Source of the DNA: Pomphorhynchus laevis
Lineage: Eukaryota; Acanthocephala; Palaeacanthocephala; Echinorhynchida; Pomphorhynchidae
DNA length: 64,000 nucleotides
Reading direction: 5' to 3'
Assembly: GCA_012934845.2 (NCBI GenBank)
Contig: WNNJ02001142.1
Span: 1-64,000, forward strand
Shown here in pieces: positions 32,480 to 43,488 of this stretch. The notes under the pieces are model-generated. The model made no database searches and was not told the DNA's origin. It saw nothing but the letters and a program-made list of their open reading frames with translations. The first letter of the stretch is position 1; every line of letters begins with the position of its first letter. Made by a program: the position numbers and the translations under genes.

Positions 32480-33360
32480 CAAATATCAGATGGATATATT
32501 CTGCAACGATGAATTTCTGCGTTTTTACTTCTATATCCTTTCTATCCATAATGAATGTATATGATCTTGGTTCGGTGCAGAATATAATTTTTGCATTATA
32601 TAATTTTATATAATTTTTTGCTTTTTGAAATTGCCTCTAATTCCGACTAATTCTTCTAAAAGAATATACAAGTTTTTTTTCTACTTGAGGATAAAATGAC
32701 ACCCGCATTTAGAATTTTTCAGAGATAGAGTTTTTCAGAGATTGAATATATAATAGTTTTTCCAGAGATTGAACAAATGCTCTGAGTTTTATTTTGAAAT
32801 TAGCTTACGAGACGGTAATTAGATCCCGTTTCTACACTGCCAAATCTACATGGATCAAAAATGCGACTGGCAAATCACTATATAAAAAATTTATGGGATT
32901 AAATCATATATTCATGGAAGCAATGGTGATCATCCCCAAGTAATACGTACGCTTATATGGAATGCTATTTGATCAGAAAGATTTGCTCTATACAAATAGA
33001 CGTTTATTATAATTTAAATAGGCTAAGACGCAATTGATGAAGCGTAGTAACTTTTTAGACAAATTAAAACCCAATTCAGACATGTGAAGCACAACATGTG
33101 TTCGTTTTTATTAACACAGAGGATCAAAGAAAGAGAAATGCACAAATACCGTGTTCACTTACTATAATGCATTCTCTAACCTAGGCAACGATATAAAAAG
33201 ACTGATGGCTTCAAAATCAAAAGTCCCGCTGGATCTGATAGACACTCAGGATCGATTCGGAAATAATATAAATTTATTAGGCATTATGCGATAAAACAAG
33301 AATGCCACAACAAGTCGTTTAAGCTCCTCACATGGGAACAAGAGATGTTTCAATTATCAG
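32480..33360. other. AT-rich DNA with possible PLE RT/linker traces
   Basis: No clear gene. From about 33100 the sequence lies directly upstream of the GIY-YIG remnant and may be its linker, but stops occur in all frames. Confidence 0.35.
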
Positions 33361-33363
33361 AGT

Positions 33364-33720
33364 ATGATAAGAATTTACAAATTTATTAACAATGTTACCA
33401 ATCTAAAATATGGTAAACTCAACACATTCACCTACAAGTCTAAGAATATTATTTATCTAAACTCGTGTAAAACATGTGGTTTGCAATATATTGAACAGAC
33501 GAGCACTCAATACAACACACTGGAGGACAATTGCCGAAAGATATCAAAATTAAAACGTTTGAAGCAGTTGGGAAAGTTTGTCTCGTAGTAGAATTTCCCG
33601 ATCACAAGAATGTTACGACTATTAATGATGGTCTAATAAAAAACAAAAAAGAAAAATCAGGTGTCATTTGGATAGGAAAAACATTGTGACAAGATGTTAA
33701 ACAGAAAATATCATCGATTT
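33364..33720 (+). pseudogene. GIY-YIG endonuclease remnant, canonical PLE type
   Basis: The open frame 33364-33588 contains NIIYLNSCKTCGLQYIEQT, corresponding to the (G/N)(V/I)IYLIxCxxCxxQYVGxT core of PLE endonucleases. The preceding KLNTFTYKSK resembles the lead-in seen in PLEs with a C-terminal endonuclease. The sequence differs clearly from the endonuclease at 460-915, so a second PLE lineage is implied. The frame ends soon after the core; later text to 33720 (LVVEFPDHKNVTT and on) is in another register. Confidence 0.6.
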
Positions 33721-34019
33721 CTGCTGCTTCAGCATGGAATTTGGAAGTTTTTATTTTCTTTTTAATGTAAAGTGACGTCACAATGATTAAACGGTTGAGT
33801 GACATCAATATATTGAGTCTTCCGTGTTATTTGCTTTATAAATGATATCAACAAAATGTGTAAGAACACTATGTTAGAAAATTTGATTTTACAATAAAGC
33901 GTGTGCTTTAAAATGTTGTAAAGAATAAGATAAAATAGAAAATTTAAATAAATTGTTGTTTTTAAATCCAGATTGAATATAAACTTTTGAAATTTATACA
34001 TGTTGTATCTAAATGACCC

Positions 34020-35045
34020 TGAGTATGATTCACTAAATATTTCTGATAATATAAATGTATAAATGTGTATGCATTGTATATGCTGCAAATGATTAGCTTC
34101 TCATAGCCGAAAAAGTACGTCGTCTTGCAGTGAGGAAACATGAAATTCTCTGTGTATAGAGATAGGCAGATAGGTGTAACAGACAGTCCTGGTTGAATCA
34201 AATCACCAATTTATTTATTGATCCCTTGAGAATCACATGCGGCGATAATATTTCCTTTGTAGTTTATCATATTGATAATTTAATGATCCCGCTTATGCCA
34301 ATTACACTGAAAAGAATTCACAGCATTGCATTGACTTCAAAAGCGCAAGCTACGTCATGTCATTAGCATATAGTGAATTCTTTCTGCTTTAATCTATTTA
34401 TAGAGTTTTTTATGTATGCATTGAATATGCTGAAAATGATGAAACTTCTCAGAGCCGTAAAAGTACGTCTTTTTGCAGTGCAGAAACACGAAATTCTATA
34501 TGTATAGAGAGAGGCAGATAGGTTTAATAGACAGTCCTGGTTAAATCAAATCTCTAATTTATTTATTGATCATCTGAGGATCCCATGCTGCGGTGCTATT
34601 TCAATTATAATTTATTATACTGGTCATTTACTGATCTCAATGATGCCTATTACACCGAAAAGAATTCACTGCATTACATCATTGCATTGACTTCGAAAGC
34701 ACAAGTTACGTCATGCAATTAGCATATAGTGAATTCCTTATAATTTAATCTATATAGATGTTTTTCATGTATATGTACTGTATGTGCTGCAACTTATGAT
34801 GCTTCTCAAAGCCGAAACGGTATTCCATCTTGCAGTGTTGAATTCGGCTGTGAGAAGTCTCAGTTACAGCGCATACAATGAATGCACATGAAAAACATAC
34901 TATATATAGATTATAGCAAACCAATTCACTATATGCTAATTGCATAACCTAGCTTGCGCTTTTGAAGTCAATACGATGCAATGAATTCGTAAAGCGTAAT
35001 AGACATCGGCGAGATCATTAAGTGATCAGTATAATAAATTCGAAA
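34020..35045. repeat. Repeat family with two direct units and one inverted unit
   Basis: Two direct units of about 360 bases (about 34064-34418 and 34419-34785) share GCTTCTCATAGCCGAAAAAGT-type starts, GATAGGCAGATAGGT, GACAGTCCTGGTT, TTTATTTATTGATC and GCATATAGTGAATTC. A third, inverted copy follows (about 34850-35045). Short open stretches inside it are not genes. The family is unknown. Confidence 0.7.
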
Positions 35046-36130
35046 AGAAAGGAGTATTTTCCGAAAGTTGTTCTGTAAAAATTTTTGAATGCTGATATCT
35101 ACCTATTTTTGAATAAAATCAAGCGGCTTGTTATCAAAATTGGGCTAAGTAGTTTAGCGAATTTCATACTTTTATTTGGTAATGTATTTAAACATGACAT
35201 ATTTTGGTTTTTCATTATCAACCAATTCACAAATAAATCCATATTTTAATTTTTACATATTTTTAAATCCTTCTTTTTATCTGTCTTTATATAAATTTCC
35301 AATATGCTCTTAGATACCAGCTATCCGTAGCTGTAAAATATTAGTTAGCTCTATGATAAGTTGAAACCATTATATCGCTTTTTTAAATTTTTATATTTCA
35401 AAATTATTTTAAATTAAAATTTACATAAAATCGATATCGCGAGCTTATTTATTTTTACATTTTTGAAATTTCCAAATATTTTTAGTTTTAGTAGAAACTA
35501 TATAGAAAACAATAGAGAAACTATGTTTCTCTATAGATAACAGAAGCCATAAGATTATTTGCGCAGTTAATATTGCAGACTTTTTTAAATCTGCAATAAT
35601 ATTCATACAATCAAGCATATAACCATCTTTACTCCCATTTCAACCGCCTTGTAACTCTTCTGGTACTCCTTTAACCCGCTTACTCTTGGAACTTTACATA
35701 TTATACAATTCGTAAACTTAATTTTGGTCATTTAAAATGAAAAGATTTGACATTTTTTAATACAACGTCTTACGTTTTTCTATTAAAATAGTGTAAGAAA
35801 AGCTAAATCAAATAAGACAGAATGAGGTAATATGCTTAAAGGAGTTTAAATAAGATTAAATGGCTTAAAAGATATTAAGGATGATTAAAGATTATAAAAA
35901 TGATATATTGTTGGAAAATTGGGTTATCAGCGTTAAAAGTGTTAAATTCTTCCGGGTTCAAAAAATTGTTTAATGAAAATGTTGTCTGAAATGGATTTTT
36001 ATTATTTTTATTTTCTAAAAACCGATTATTATGGTCAAAATATATGTTTTTTAAAAATTAATTAGTATACTATAATTATAAAATTTCGGGATAACCAGAA
36101 ATGTTCGGATATTTTAAAAATGTAAAATAA
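35046..36130. other. AT-rich intergenic DNA
   Basis: Nothing was recognised apart from a local TATGTTTCTCTATAGA/CTATAGAGAAAC-type inverted repeat near 35505-35540. Confidence 0.4.
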
Positions 36131-36139
36131 ATATACCTC

Positions 36140-36860
36140 ATAACGTTTGTATGATGTGGCAGCCACGAAAGAATCGACAAAACGATACCATGTACCGTTT
36201 CTTCATTATTTTGACTCATCAATGCCGGATACCCCCCCAATACTGAATGCAGAGGAAAACCGGCAGACAGCACGAGTATGTCAAAAGGTTTTTTAGAGCT
36301 AGAAAACTTCTAGCAAACTAGGCACATGCTTCACCAAAAGGATCATTAGCGAAGAGCACTGGCTAATTATCTTTTGACACACTCGTGCCGTCTACCATCC
36401 CTCCTATGCATCCAATAGTGGGAGGTATCTGGCACTGAGTAGTCAAAATAATAACGAAACGGTACCTGGTATCGATTTGTCGATTCTTTCGTGGATGCCA
36501 CATCATACAAACAGAAAAAATGCCCACGGAAATCTCTCATTTTCTCGTAAAATACAAATAAGTTGTCAGGTGAATAGAGAGAATGCGGTGGCATTATTCA
36601 GTGCTATTCGCTAATGATCCTTTTGGTAAAGCATGTATCTAGTGTTATAGAAATTGTTTTGCTCTAAGTACCTTTTGACATACTCGTGCCGTCTGCCGGT
36701 CATCCTCTGCATTCAGTAATGGAAGGTATCTGGCACTGATGAGTCAAAATAATGATGAAACGATACTGGTATCGTTTTGTCGATTCTTTCGTTGCTGCCA
36801 CATCATACAAACAGAAAAATGCCCACGGAAATCTCTTACTTTCTCGTAAAATACCTCATA
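36140..36860. repeat. Fold-back element with three arms
   Basis: Arm 1 (36150-36285) is an inverted match of arm 2 (36373-36515), and arm 3 (36666-36815) repeats arm 2. Shared boxes are CACATCATACAAACAGAAAAA, GAATCGACAAAACGATACC (and its complement), ACTCATCA(A/G)TGCC and CACTCGTGCCGTCT. The spacers also pair (GCTTCACCAAAAGGATCATTAGC with GCTAATGATCCTTTTGGTAAAGC). This is a MITE-like or fold-back structure without coding capacity. Confidence 0.75.
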
Positions 36861-37904
36861 ATATTTTAAATATAGCTCTGCAATGCTAATGTGTCACTTT
36901 GTTCACTCGTCATGTTAGCTTTTGATCATACAAAAGTATATGAACCGATATTACTTAATAAATTGTTGTTCAATATGGATATTGAAGTTTATTTTGAAGA
37001 TATTGAAATATGTATTAACAAATTTTATGTACCACTTTGCTGAAAACTGCACTATAGTCTATTAAGATTGTTAAACAAATCTTATTACTAAGCATCGAAT
37101 AAAAATGTAATATTAAATTTTTAATATTAAAATATTTTTTATTAAATTTTGATGCTATAATTGATATTTTATAATAAAAAATGTCGCTAACGTCAAGATT
37201 AATTCTTGATAAAGTGGTTTTATTATTAAGCCTAGTGGTAATTTAAGCCAAGAATATTGGTGATTAAAATCAAGTCGAGTGATGATTAAAATCATTGTTA
37301 TAGTTGAAATTTTATTTAAACCATAAAATTATCGTTAATTTTAAATTTCCTCGTTCTTGATCTCTAAGTTTTGTGTTAACCTATTGATCTAAACAGACTT
37401 GTCAATTATTTCAAAATTTTGTACGTTAGCTATTTTTCATATTGGTTGAATCGTTTATTTATTGATTATTAATAATTATTTTTATTATTAAAATGATGTT
37501 CGAATCCTACAATTTAGGTGTATTATATTGGCAATTATATCCGCTATTAGATATGACTAGTGTTTCCTTATCCCTGTTAGATAAGCTAAATCTGTTTTAT
37601 GATGTTGCTATTCAATCTTTTATCAAGAATAAAATGAAAAGGGTAGGCTTATTTTCAATTTTAAATCATTGCTTGTTTTGTCAACATCAACTTCATTCTT
37701 TATATTACTCGATAAAACAATATAATGCGCCCTAATTAAATATCTTTAAACTGTAAACAGCAGAATGTTAATTGAAAACGTTTTAGTTTGTCTTAAATTG
37801 TCAATTGAAAGTGCCATTAAACAATTGCAAGATATGCGATAAATTAAATGAAAATAAATTGAAGATTACAAGCATATGAGATATTCTGATACTCGTGAAA
37901 GTAA
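36861..37904. other. AT-rich intergenic DNA
   Basis: No supported gene. An 80-codon open stretch (37493-37735) has no recognisable motif and normal local composition. Confidence 0.35.
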
Positions 37905-40450
37905 TTTTTTTGTGTTGGATCAGTAGCTGATGAGGTCTACCACTATTTCTTGTTTAATTCTCTATGATATCTACTTTTTGAAGCAAACTATAGAGGACTA
38001 GTTTGAAAATAGTATTCATTAGGAAAAAAAGGTAGGTTTTGAAATTGAATGTAGATCCTTCCTCTACCAACGCTGATTGAATTTGCGGAATTAAATAAGA
38101 AATAATTTTATTAAATCTAAAATGTCAATAAAGCAGATGAGTCAATAAAGCAGATCGTCAGCTATTCGAATAAAATAGCTGATGAATAGAACAACGCTGA
38201 GCAGTAGGTGATTTATATAAATTGCAAGATCATTAACTAGTCTAGAAGTTGGCTAAAAAGTGTAAACGCTTAACAAATTTCTTTCGCAATATAGCAAATC
38301 GCCTAAAAATTCTAAACAACTTCAAATGTATAGTATCAATTAAAACTGTATCGCACCATGGTATTACTTGTATTTATGTGAATCTATATGGGCCAAGATT
38401 AAAAGGACAGAAACATGAAACGTAGATATTGGATCAGTAGCTGATGATGCCCACCAATACTGAAATAACGCGTACTGTTGTTGGCTTATAGAGAGAGGAT
38501 TAAGGCAGAGTGTAGAATACAAAATATTCATCAAAATTCCAATATAAAAATGGCTGCTCAGGTATATCAACTTAATATATGTATTTAAATATTGTATTTA
38601 ATATATGTATTTAAATATTCACCAACTATTTAAATATTTATTAGTTTTAAACTATTAAAATATCAAGTTGCTCATAAACGAAACATGAATAAAAATATTT
38701 GATTTTGTGATAAAATTCTAAAGAATTAAAATATTAAAATGAATAATCGATAGGTTTTTTAAAAATATCCATTTTGTTTCTTATAATTGTAATTATCTAT
38801 AAAATGAAACTAAAGAAACGCTAATTTATTCAAAAAATATTTCAGTTCAGTATTTCAATAGCTGCTACTATTATCATCAGGAACTGTTCATGATAATAAT
38901 ATATTATTCATGAGATAAATATTCCTGATGATGACTATTCACAAAAAAAAACTATTCCTGGTGAATAGTTTCTGATGGTAAACCTTTTTTATAGAAAAAA
39001 TTGTCGTTTCTTTGGTTCCATTCTACAAATAAAAATTTACGTATTATGCAAAGCATGAAGTAATTTCGACAAAAAGTAAATTTTTTAATTAGATGTCAGT
39101 ACATAGATGAACTACAAAAAACAAGATAATTGAAATTAACGAGATGAGCAAAACACTATTGCGTGAATTAATCAAATGATTAATTGAACGATTAATACAA
39201 ATTATTTCCTAAATTTTTTGTTCACGTTTTTATTATTCGATGTTTGGATTAATTAATATTAAATTTAAATTATTGTTAGAAACTGATTCTTTGACAATGG
39301 GATATATTAAAGAAACAAATAGCATTGCAAAGCCTGATAACACAACATTTCCTCCAACTGATCACTAACTGCTATTCTAAAACATTTAAATACTGGATAA
39401 TAAAAGTTATTTTAAATTTTCCGAGGCCCTCATTCTTTTGATTTATTTACTGCTTTAGGAATACGCTATGATATCAATTCAAAATTAATGTGAATCTATA
39501 TATAAAATGATTAACATTAAAAAGAACGAAACGTGAAACTTAGGTATTGGATCAGTAACTGGTGAGATCAACCAATACTAAAATGTAGCGTACTGATTCA
39601 GGCTTATTGATAGGATATGAGTAGCGTACATTATCAAATAGTCATCAAAATTCAATGGCAACAATGACTGCACAGGTATATCACCTTAAAATTAGGAAAC
39701 AAACTATTGATGACTAGTTTGATAATATCAATTATTTTTGATATTAGGTAGGTTTTCAAATTGAAAGCTGCGCCTTCCATTTTAACGCTAATTTAATTTG
39801 AAATCAGAAATGATTTCAATAAAATTTAAAAAAAGTAAGAAAACAATCTAATTAAATCTAATTTACAATAAAAGCAGACGAGCCGAGTGTTAGTCAGTCA
39901 ACATTAAAAGAACCCAAACGTGAAACGTAGGTATTGAATCAGTAGCTAATGAGGTTCACCAATACTGAAATGTATCCTACTGCTTTTGACTTGTAGATAG
40001 GATTAAAGTAGCGTACATTATAAAATAGTCATCAAAATTTCAATGGCAACAATGACTGCACAGGTATATCAAGTTGAAATTAGGAAAATCTATTGATGAC
40101 TAGTTTGATAATATCAATTAATTTAAAAACAGGTAGGTTTTCAAATTGAAATTTGCACCTTCCATTCCAACGCTAATTTAATTTGAAATCAGAAATGATT
40201 TTAATAAAATTTGAAAAAAGTAAGAAAAATTGTCAATGAGCAGACGAGTCGAGTGATCGTCAGTCAACATTAAAAGGACGGAAACGTGAACCTCGGGTAT
40301 TAGATCAGTAGCTGATGAGATCCGTTAATACTGAAATGTAGTGTACAGCTGTTGGTGTATAGATATGATGAAAGTAGCGTACATTATAAAATAGTCATCA
40401 AAATTTCAAGGTAACAATGACTGACAGGTATATCAACTTGAAATTAGGAA
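37905..40450 (+). repeat. CTGATGAG-family repeat array
   Basis: Copies of the GAAACGTGAAACGTAGGTATTGG-to-CCAATACTGAAATG block lie at 37914 (partial), 38405, 39524, 39910 and 40276. The last three are spaced by about 365-385 bases and share the sequence between the blocks (ATAGTCATCAAAATTTCAA, CTGCACAGGTATATCAACTT, GATGACTAGTTTGATAATATCAATTA), so they form a tandem array. 38570-39480 is unrelated AT-rich DNA with a GATGATGACTATTC-type short palindrome cluster at 38880-38970. Confidence 0.75.
39910..39957 (+). repeat. CTGATGAG-family core with GAACC/GGTTC arms
   Basis: Here the arms bounding the AAAC and CTAATGA boxes are GAACC and GGTTC, complementary to each other but different from GGGTC/GACCC at 12373-12419. 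The inner GTATTGA ... CCAATAC and ATCAG/CTAAT pairings are partly kept. Confidence 0.6.
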
Positions 40451-41020
40451 ACAAACTAAATCTTCTAAAATTTTACAATTTCGAGAATGTTTTATTTATA
40501 TTTTTATGAATTTAAAAGTAATTTCAAAATTGTAAAAAATCAGAATTTAATTTTTTAAAAATCAAACATTTGAGATACCTGTAAAATACTACTTTTATGC
40601 AAATAGTTTAATGGAAAATATTTATATAAAAAGTTGCATATGCTCTAGATAATTTTAGTATCCAATTAATTTTATGCAATTCTTTCCATAAATAGCATTA
40701 TATCAGTTGATAATTGATTTCATGTTTTGTACTGAGCATCTTCTACGAGCATTTTTACCCTTAATTGCCCAAGTTTGTATGAATTTTCCAGTTTTATTTA
40801 TAGCATTATTTACTCTGTTCATTACTAGAAAACCCCGCTTATAAATAACGAAAAAAAAAAGAGAAATCGATTTAATAATTCAAAATACATTAAATTACAC
40901 CATTTATATATAACTATTTTCGATATATTTAGTGATAGCAAATAGATTACTTTTATTTCAAATGTTTTAGACAATATTTGCGATTTATTAGATTAAGATT
41001 TATGCTTTAGATGGATTAAT
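40451..41020. other. AT-rich DNA, nothing recognised
   Basis: No gene or repeat beyond low-complexity A/T. Confidence 0.4.
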
Positions 41021-41600
41021 CAAATCAGCTAACTGAGTCTACGTATTTAATATAATTATAAAATAAACAAAACATAATAATGCTAAATCAAAATTTAATA
41101 ATTAAATAATAAAATTAATAATTGATTTAGATTTTCTATAACTTATATCAAGTTAAATTTTCAAATTGAAATTTAAAATCAAAGTAAATATTTATGAATT
41201 GACTAATAAATAATAGCAGTTGTATCAGAATAAGGATTAGAGGTCATCAAGAGGAACTGATATGCTATCAGGTTTCGGCCCCAAACTCCTCTACTCAACA
41301 TAGCAGTGGGGCCAAATACATGCCAATGACGTATTTCCTCTGATTAAATTTGCGATTTATTAGATTAAGATTTATGCTTTAGATGGATTAATCAAATCAG
41401 CTAACTGAGTCTACGTATTTAATATAATTATAAAATTAACAAAACATAATAATGATAAGTCAAAATTTAGTAATTAAATAATAAAATAAATAATTGTTAT
41501 AAGATTTTATATAATTTAAATCAAGTTAAAATAAAAAATTGAAATTTAAAATAAACGTCATTTTTATGAATTTATATAAATAAATAAATATATACATAAA
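41021..41600 (-). repeat. PLE terminal repeats, two in tandem (minus)
   Basis: Both units begin (plus sense) with TCAGCTAACTGAGTCTACGTATTTAATATAATTATAAAAT (41027 and 41397). The first runs through to the structured element at 41239-41341 and on to GATTAAATTTGCGATTTATTAG. The second is truncated at about 41600 before the structured part. The junction sequence GCGATTTATTAGATTAAGATTTATGC occurs both before and between units, as expected of a tandem duplication of about 370 bases. Confidence 0.75.
41239..41341 (-). repeat. Structured PLE terminal-repeat RNA element, copy 5
   Basis: A 103-base, well-preserved copy. GGCCCC/GGGGCC is perfect, and the neighbouring helix is ACTGCTATG with CATATCAGT. 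Its outer A-T pair replaces the G-C of copy 1 and the G-T of copy 4, a compensatory change. Confidence 0.75.
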
Positions 41601-41664
41601 TAAATTTATGTATTTTCATTCGTGATTAAAAAATTAATTCCATTAAATTACAAAATGTATCATT

Positions 41665-42490
41665 TGTTGTTTCATCCTCTATAATATCTACTTTTTAAAA
41701 AGTAGATATCTACTTTTTAAATCTACTTTCTGCTGTTTCGAGGCTCTTTTAAATATGGACTTATTGAGAAAATGTATAATGATGTGTAATGATCTCAAAT
41801 TTGATCATTTTTATTTAGTTCATAGTCGATTCTTTATCATTAAGACTTAATTGCCATTTATTTTGACTTTATTTCACTCATGAAAAAAATTTTGATTTTT
41901 ATAAATCATAATTCTTTCGCCCGACGCGAAAGAATTACGAATGCCATTTCGTATCATTTTATTAAAAAATATTGTTGTTTCATCCTCTATAATATCTACT
42001 TTTTAAAACTATTCGTTTTCTGCTGTTTCGAGGCTCTTTTAAATATGGAGTTTTTGAGAAAATGTATAATGATGTCTTTAAATATTTCTTAAATTTGATC
42101 ATTTTTATTTAGTTCATAGTCGATTCTTTATCATTAAGACTTAATTGTCATTTCACTCGTGAAAAAAATTTTGATTTTTATAATCACATATAAGCCCGAC
42201 GCGAAAGAATTACGAATGCCGTTTCGTATCATTTTATTAAAAAATATTGTTGTTTCATCCTCTATAATATCTATTTTTTAAAACTATTCGTTTTCTGCTG
42301 TTTTGAGGCTCCTTTAAATACGGAGTTTTTGAGAAAATGTATAATGATGTCTTTAAATATTTCTTAAATTTGATCATTTTTATTTAGTTCATAGTCGATT
42401 ATTTATCATTAAGACTTAATTGTCATTTCACTCGTGAAAAAAATTTTGATTTTTATAATCACATATAAGCCCGACGCGAAAGAATGACGA
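41665..42490 (+). repeat. Tandem repeat, three units of about 275-310 bp
   Basis: CATCCTCTATAATATCTA occurs at 41673, 41981 and 42255. Each is followed by the TTTCTGCTGTTT(C/T)GAGGCTC block, the TGAGAAAATGTATAATGATGT block and GACTTAATTG(C/T)CATTT. The later units carry CCCGACGCGAAAGAAT(T/G)ACGAATGCC, which links to the following fold-back repeat. The 70-codon open stretch at 41880-42092 is part of the repeat. Confidence 0.75.
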
Positions 42491-42910
42491 ATGCCGTTTC
42501 GTCAACACAATGACTCATCAGTGCCAGATCCCTCCCACTACTGAATGCAAAGGAGGACTAGCAGACGGCAATCTACGAATGAATCATGTGAATGATGTAC
42601 TAGAAAATTTTCTAGTAACATCATAGAGTACTAAATCAGTACTACAGCTTCACCAAAAAGGATCATTAGCAAAAGCACTGGCAAATGTCAGCGCATGTCT
42701 CTTTAATATCGGCAAACTTTTATCATGAAGGAGAGTGAGACCATTCCGCGTGAATTTCTTGTAAAACATGTAAGCCAGGCGCGAAAGAATTACGAATGCC
42801 GTTTCGTCAACACAATGACTCATCAGTGCCAGATCCCTCCTAATACTGAATGCAAAGCAGGACTAGCAGACGGCAATCAACGAATGAATCATGTGAATAA
42901 AAAATTTCTA
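42491..42910. repeat. Fold-back repeat related to that at 36.1-36.9 kb
   Basis: Two direct copies (42488-42600 and 42778-42905) share CGTTTCGTCAACACAATGAC, CTCATCAGTGCCAGATCCCTCC and GCAGACGGCAATC. The middle has CTTCACCAAAAAGGATCATTAGC, shared with the spacer at 36.33 kb. The 69-codon open frame 42725-42934 lies within the repeat and is not considered a gene. Confidence 0.65.
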
Positions 42911-43370
42911 GTATCATCGTCAACAGACAAATAATTTTAATATGAAATTAAAATGATCAATTTACCTGCGAAATATCAAAAAATGTGGACGTTTGACAAA
43001 GTGTATAATTCAAACCGACTTATTTTTTAAAGAAAAATGCATATGAAAAGTTAAGCAAAACTTAAAATGTTCTTTATAATATTTATAATGTCTAGGACTT
43101 TTAATTTTCAAATTTGATTCTATCTTGAAATTGAAATTTAACGGATTTATTTACATTATTTAAGTGTACAATATTTTTAATAAGGCATTAAGTATAATTT
43201 ACAAATTTATGTGTTTGTTTGTACGTTTTTGAGATTGCTTTTATAGTATGAACTGTCAGTGTTTATTTTTCACTTTCGTTGTTAGAAAATAATAAAATCC
43301 GTCTGTTCATTTTATGTCTTTGAAATTGCTTTGATGTGCAAATTTGCTATTTTCACTTAGGTGCAAATTC
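42911..43370. other. Upstream region of the secreted-protein gene
   Basis: AT-rich DNA with no repeat recognised; presumably it includes the promoter region of the gene at 43489. Confidence 0.4.
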
Positions 43371-43378
43371 AAGGGTTG

Positions 43379-43386
43379 TATAAATA
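43379..43386 (+). promoter_or_regulatory. TATA box of the secreted-protein gene
   Basis: TATAAATA lies 103 bases before the ATG at 43489. About 30 bases further on is a pyrimidine-rich stretch (CCAGCTTTCTTTCTCTACC), a suitable transcription start. The spacing and a short 5' leader make a standard core promoter. Confidence 0.6.
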
Positions 43387-43488
43387 CGAACTGTGTATTT
43401 CCCTATCCAGCTTTCTTTCTCTACCTGAAAACCTTTTAGTTAAAGGTTATTTATTTTGAAACAGCAAAGTGTTTTGCACTAGATCAAA

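Noticed and set aside
37493-37735. 80-codon open frame
   Set aside because: No motif, no splice or promoter context and base composition like its surroundings.
41665-42490. CRISPR-like array
   Set aside because: Units of 275-310 bp without short direct repeats and unique spacers, in an animal genome; an ordinary tandem repeat.
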